A stretch of 64,000 bases of DNA from Triops longicaudatus (taxonomy: Eukaryota > Arthropoda > Branchiopoda > Notostraca > Triopsidae): contig JAGQDJ010000075.1 of NCBI GenBank assembly GCA_022885665.1, positions 186,001 through 250,000 on the forward strand, read 5' to 3'. Within the stretch, counting starts at the first letter, position 1. The number at the start of each line of letters is the position of its first letter. The translations under genes were made by a program, and so were the position numbers. The notes beneath the pieces are model-generated. The model saw only the letters and a list, made by a program, of their open reading frames with translations, was not told the origin of the DNA and did not search any database. Shown here in pieces: positions 62,572 to 64,000 of the stretch.

Positions 62572-63988
62572 TCATTCGAGTTCTACTAAAACAGCTGCAT
62601 CTTCCACCGTATCGCCAGTTTTACAGTTCACAGCTTTAACTTTTCCAGCCGCGGCTGCGGACAGCTTGTTTTGCATTTTCATAGCTTCTGCAGAGGATTA
62701 AAACAATTGAGTATAGACATTTAGCTTCACGATCACATTGATTTACCGATAACCAGAAGTTCTTGGCCCTCTGCGACCATGTCTCCAACTTGACAGGATA
62801 CGGACTTCACTACACCAGGCATGGGTGACAAAATGACCTTACTGACATCCACCTGAAAGAAAGATCCTAAATGCAGAATTCCTTCAGTACTTGAAATTTC
62901 TTATACCTTTGGTTTAACAGGCATTAACTGCATGTAGTTATGAGCTTTTTCAGTTAGGACGTTCACATTATAGGGCGTGCCCTTGTACCGAATACGCAAG
63001 CTTCCGTCAGCTTGCTTGTTGACGAGTTGAATAATGAGGTCTTCGCCATCAACGCGAGTTTCAATCAATGCAGCAGCCAGTGAGAAATCATCTGGAACAG
63101 TGTAAGCTTTACCGCCCACTTCCGCCTAGGTAGAACAATGTTCTGTAAAGTTTTTGCCGATCTTATCATTATTTTATTTTTGACAAAACTTACTGCGAAC
63201 GTTCCGTCTTTCAGGGTTAACGTGACATTGTAATGTTCCTCGCCGAGATTTACAACCAAGTTCCACCGACGGTAGCCTACATGACGTAGTTCCGTAGCTT
63301 TTTCGTTTGCAAACTGCGTATTACGGAGCTGTTCTTTCGCCCATAAAGCTGCAGCCAGGACAGACACATTAGTTTTATCGGTGGCAGTGAGGGCTTTTCC
63401 TTTAAATCCGTCGGGATATACTTCAGGCAAGTACTTGGTGCTGATGTCTCCTTTCACGAAGCGTTTTTCGGTCAAGATGTCTCTCAATAAAGGGATGTTG
63501 TGCGTCACGCCTGATATGAAACCCAACACCAATTGCTTCTTTACGAATACAGTTTTTTCTACAAAATGTACCTCGAATAACGTAGGAATCGAGCGCCTTA
63601 ATGCTAGTCGCAAGGGCCTCATCTCGAGTATTGCCATAACAAACCAATTTGCAGATCATGGGATCGTAATAAATGCTAATTTCACTGCCTTCTTCAATGC
63701 CACTATCACAACGCACCTAAATGACGAAAAAATAAATTTTTTAATTAAAACGAACTGAGCTATTTCGTGCACCGCAAGTATAATGTCGTTAAGGAAATGT
63801 AATCTCATGAAAGGAATGTGTTATGAATGAAAGCAGTACTTTCGGAATATGTGTTGGTTCGATATATTTATACAGACGACCAATGGAGGGTAAACCAAAG
63901 CTCTTAAAAGGATCTTCAGCGTATACACGACTTTCTACGGCCCAACCCCTAATCGGAATGTCTTCTTGTGTAATTTTCAGTTTGTGAC
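62572..63988 (-). CDS. PCCA: Propionyl-CoA carboxylase alpha chain, 3' part only
   Basis: PCCA carries biotin and the biotin carboxylase activity of mitochondrial propionyl-CoA carboxylase, which makes methylmalonyl-CoA from propionyl-CoA from odd-chain fat, Val, Ile, Met and Thr. Six exons are in the window: 63988-63840, 63716-63572, 63510-63194, 63125-62907, 62852-62747 and 62687-62572, about 350 codons. They cover the end of the biotin carboxylase domain (IPIRGWAVESRVYAEDPFKS, FGLPSIGRL, ISIYYDPMICKL), the middle domain that contacts the beta subunit (VKGDISTKYLPEVYPDGFKG), and the biotinyl domain (SPMPGVVKSV, then EAMKM with the biotinylated Lys codon at 62,679-62,677, to the final VLVELE). 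The order and closeness to human PCCA separate it from MCCC1 and pyruvate carboxylase. The 5' exons, including the ATP-grasp part and transit peptide, lie beyond the right edge. Confidence 0.95.
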
Positions 63989-64000
63989 CTGCAAACATAA

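Noticed and set aside
63381..63758. 125-codon plus-strand frame opposite PCCA
   Set aside because: It is an antisense shadow of PCCA exons and crosses their splice sites.
1..64000. CRISPR array, bacterial operon, insertion sequence, phage or viral genes
   Set aside because: No direct-repeat array, transposase, integrase, capsid or polymerase signature was seen; the genes are intron-bearing animal genes.

Overview
The window is nuclear DNA of an animal. The supporting evidence is four multi-domain eukaryotic genes, three of them split by GT-AG introns, including the metazoan genes AMBRA1 and CEP19. Nearly all introns are 49-141 bp, and the one long intron (543 bp) carries a transposon-like insertion. 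Such short introns and a ciliary gene set fit a compact invertebrate genome; a sponge or another early-branching animal is my inference, not something the sequence proves.

Layout. Bases 1 to about 52,600 hold no gene I can recognise. There are many open frames of 60-130 codons on both strands, but they overlap each other freely, resemble no known family and look like chance. This long stretch contains homopolymers, A-rich tails, a few strong hairpins, one pogo-like transposon end and a few weak coding candidates (10.95, 16.7-17.1, 43.5-44.1, 47.9-48.45 and 51.4-51.8 kb). Bases 52,798-64,000 are gene-dense. A single-exon CEP19 (+) has an X-box just upstream. Seven-exon GTF2F2 (+) follows, then fifteen-exon AMBRA1 (-), convergent with GTF2F2, then the last six exons of PCCA (-), whose 5' part lies beyond the right edge. 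A possible small minus-strand gene lies head-to-head with GTF2F2.

The genes do not form one pathway. CEP19 acts at the centriole and cilium, GTF2F2 in RNA polymerase II initiation, AMBRA1 in autophagy and CUL4-DDB1 ubiquitination, and PCCA in mitochondrial propionyl-CoA metabolism. The arrangement looks like simple compact packing: 56.35-56.58 kb is a 223-bp convergent gap and 61.82-62.57 kb a 750-bp tandem gap. The most notable points are the X-box before CEP19, the terminal-inverted-repeat insertion next to an AMBRA1 splice donor, the stop-free 3n introns and short C-terminus of AMBRA1, a GNRA-capped hairpin followed by an A-rich tail at 35.26-35.37 kb, and the contrast between a 52-kb gene-poor block and an 11-kb gene-dense block.
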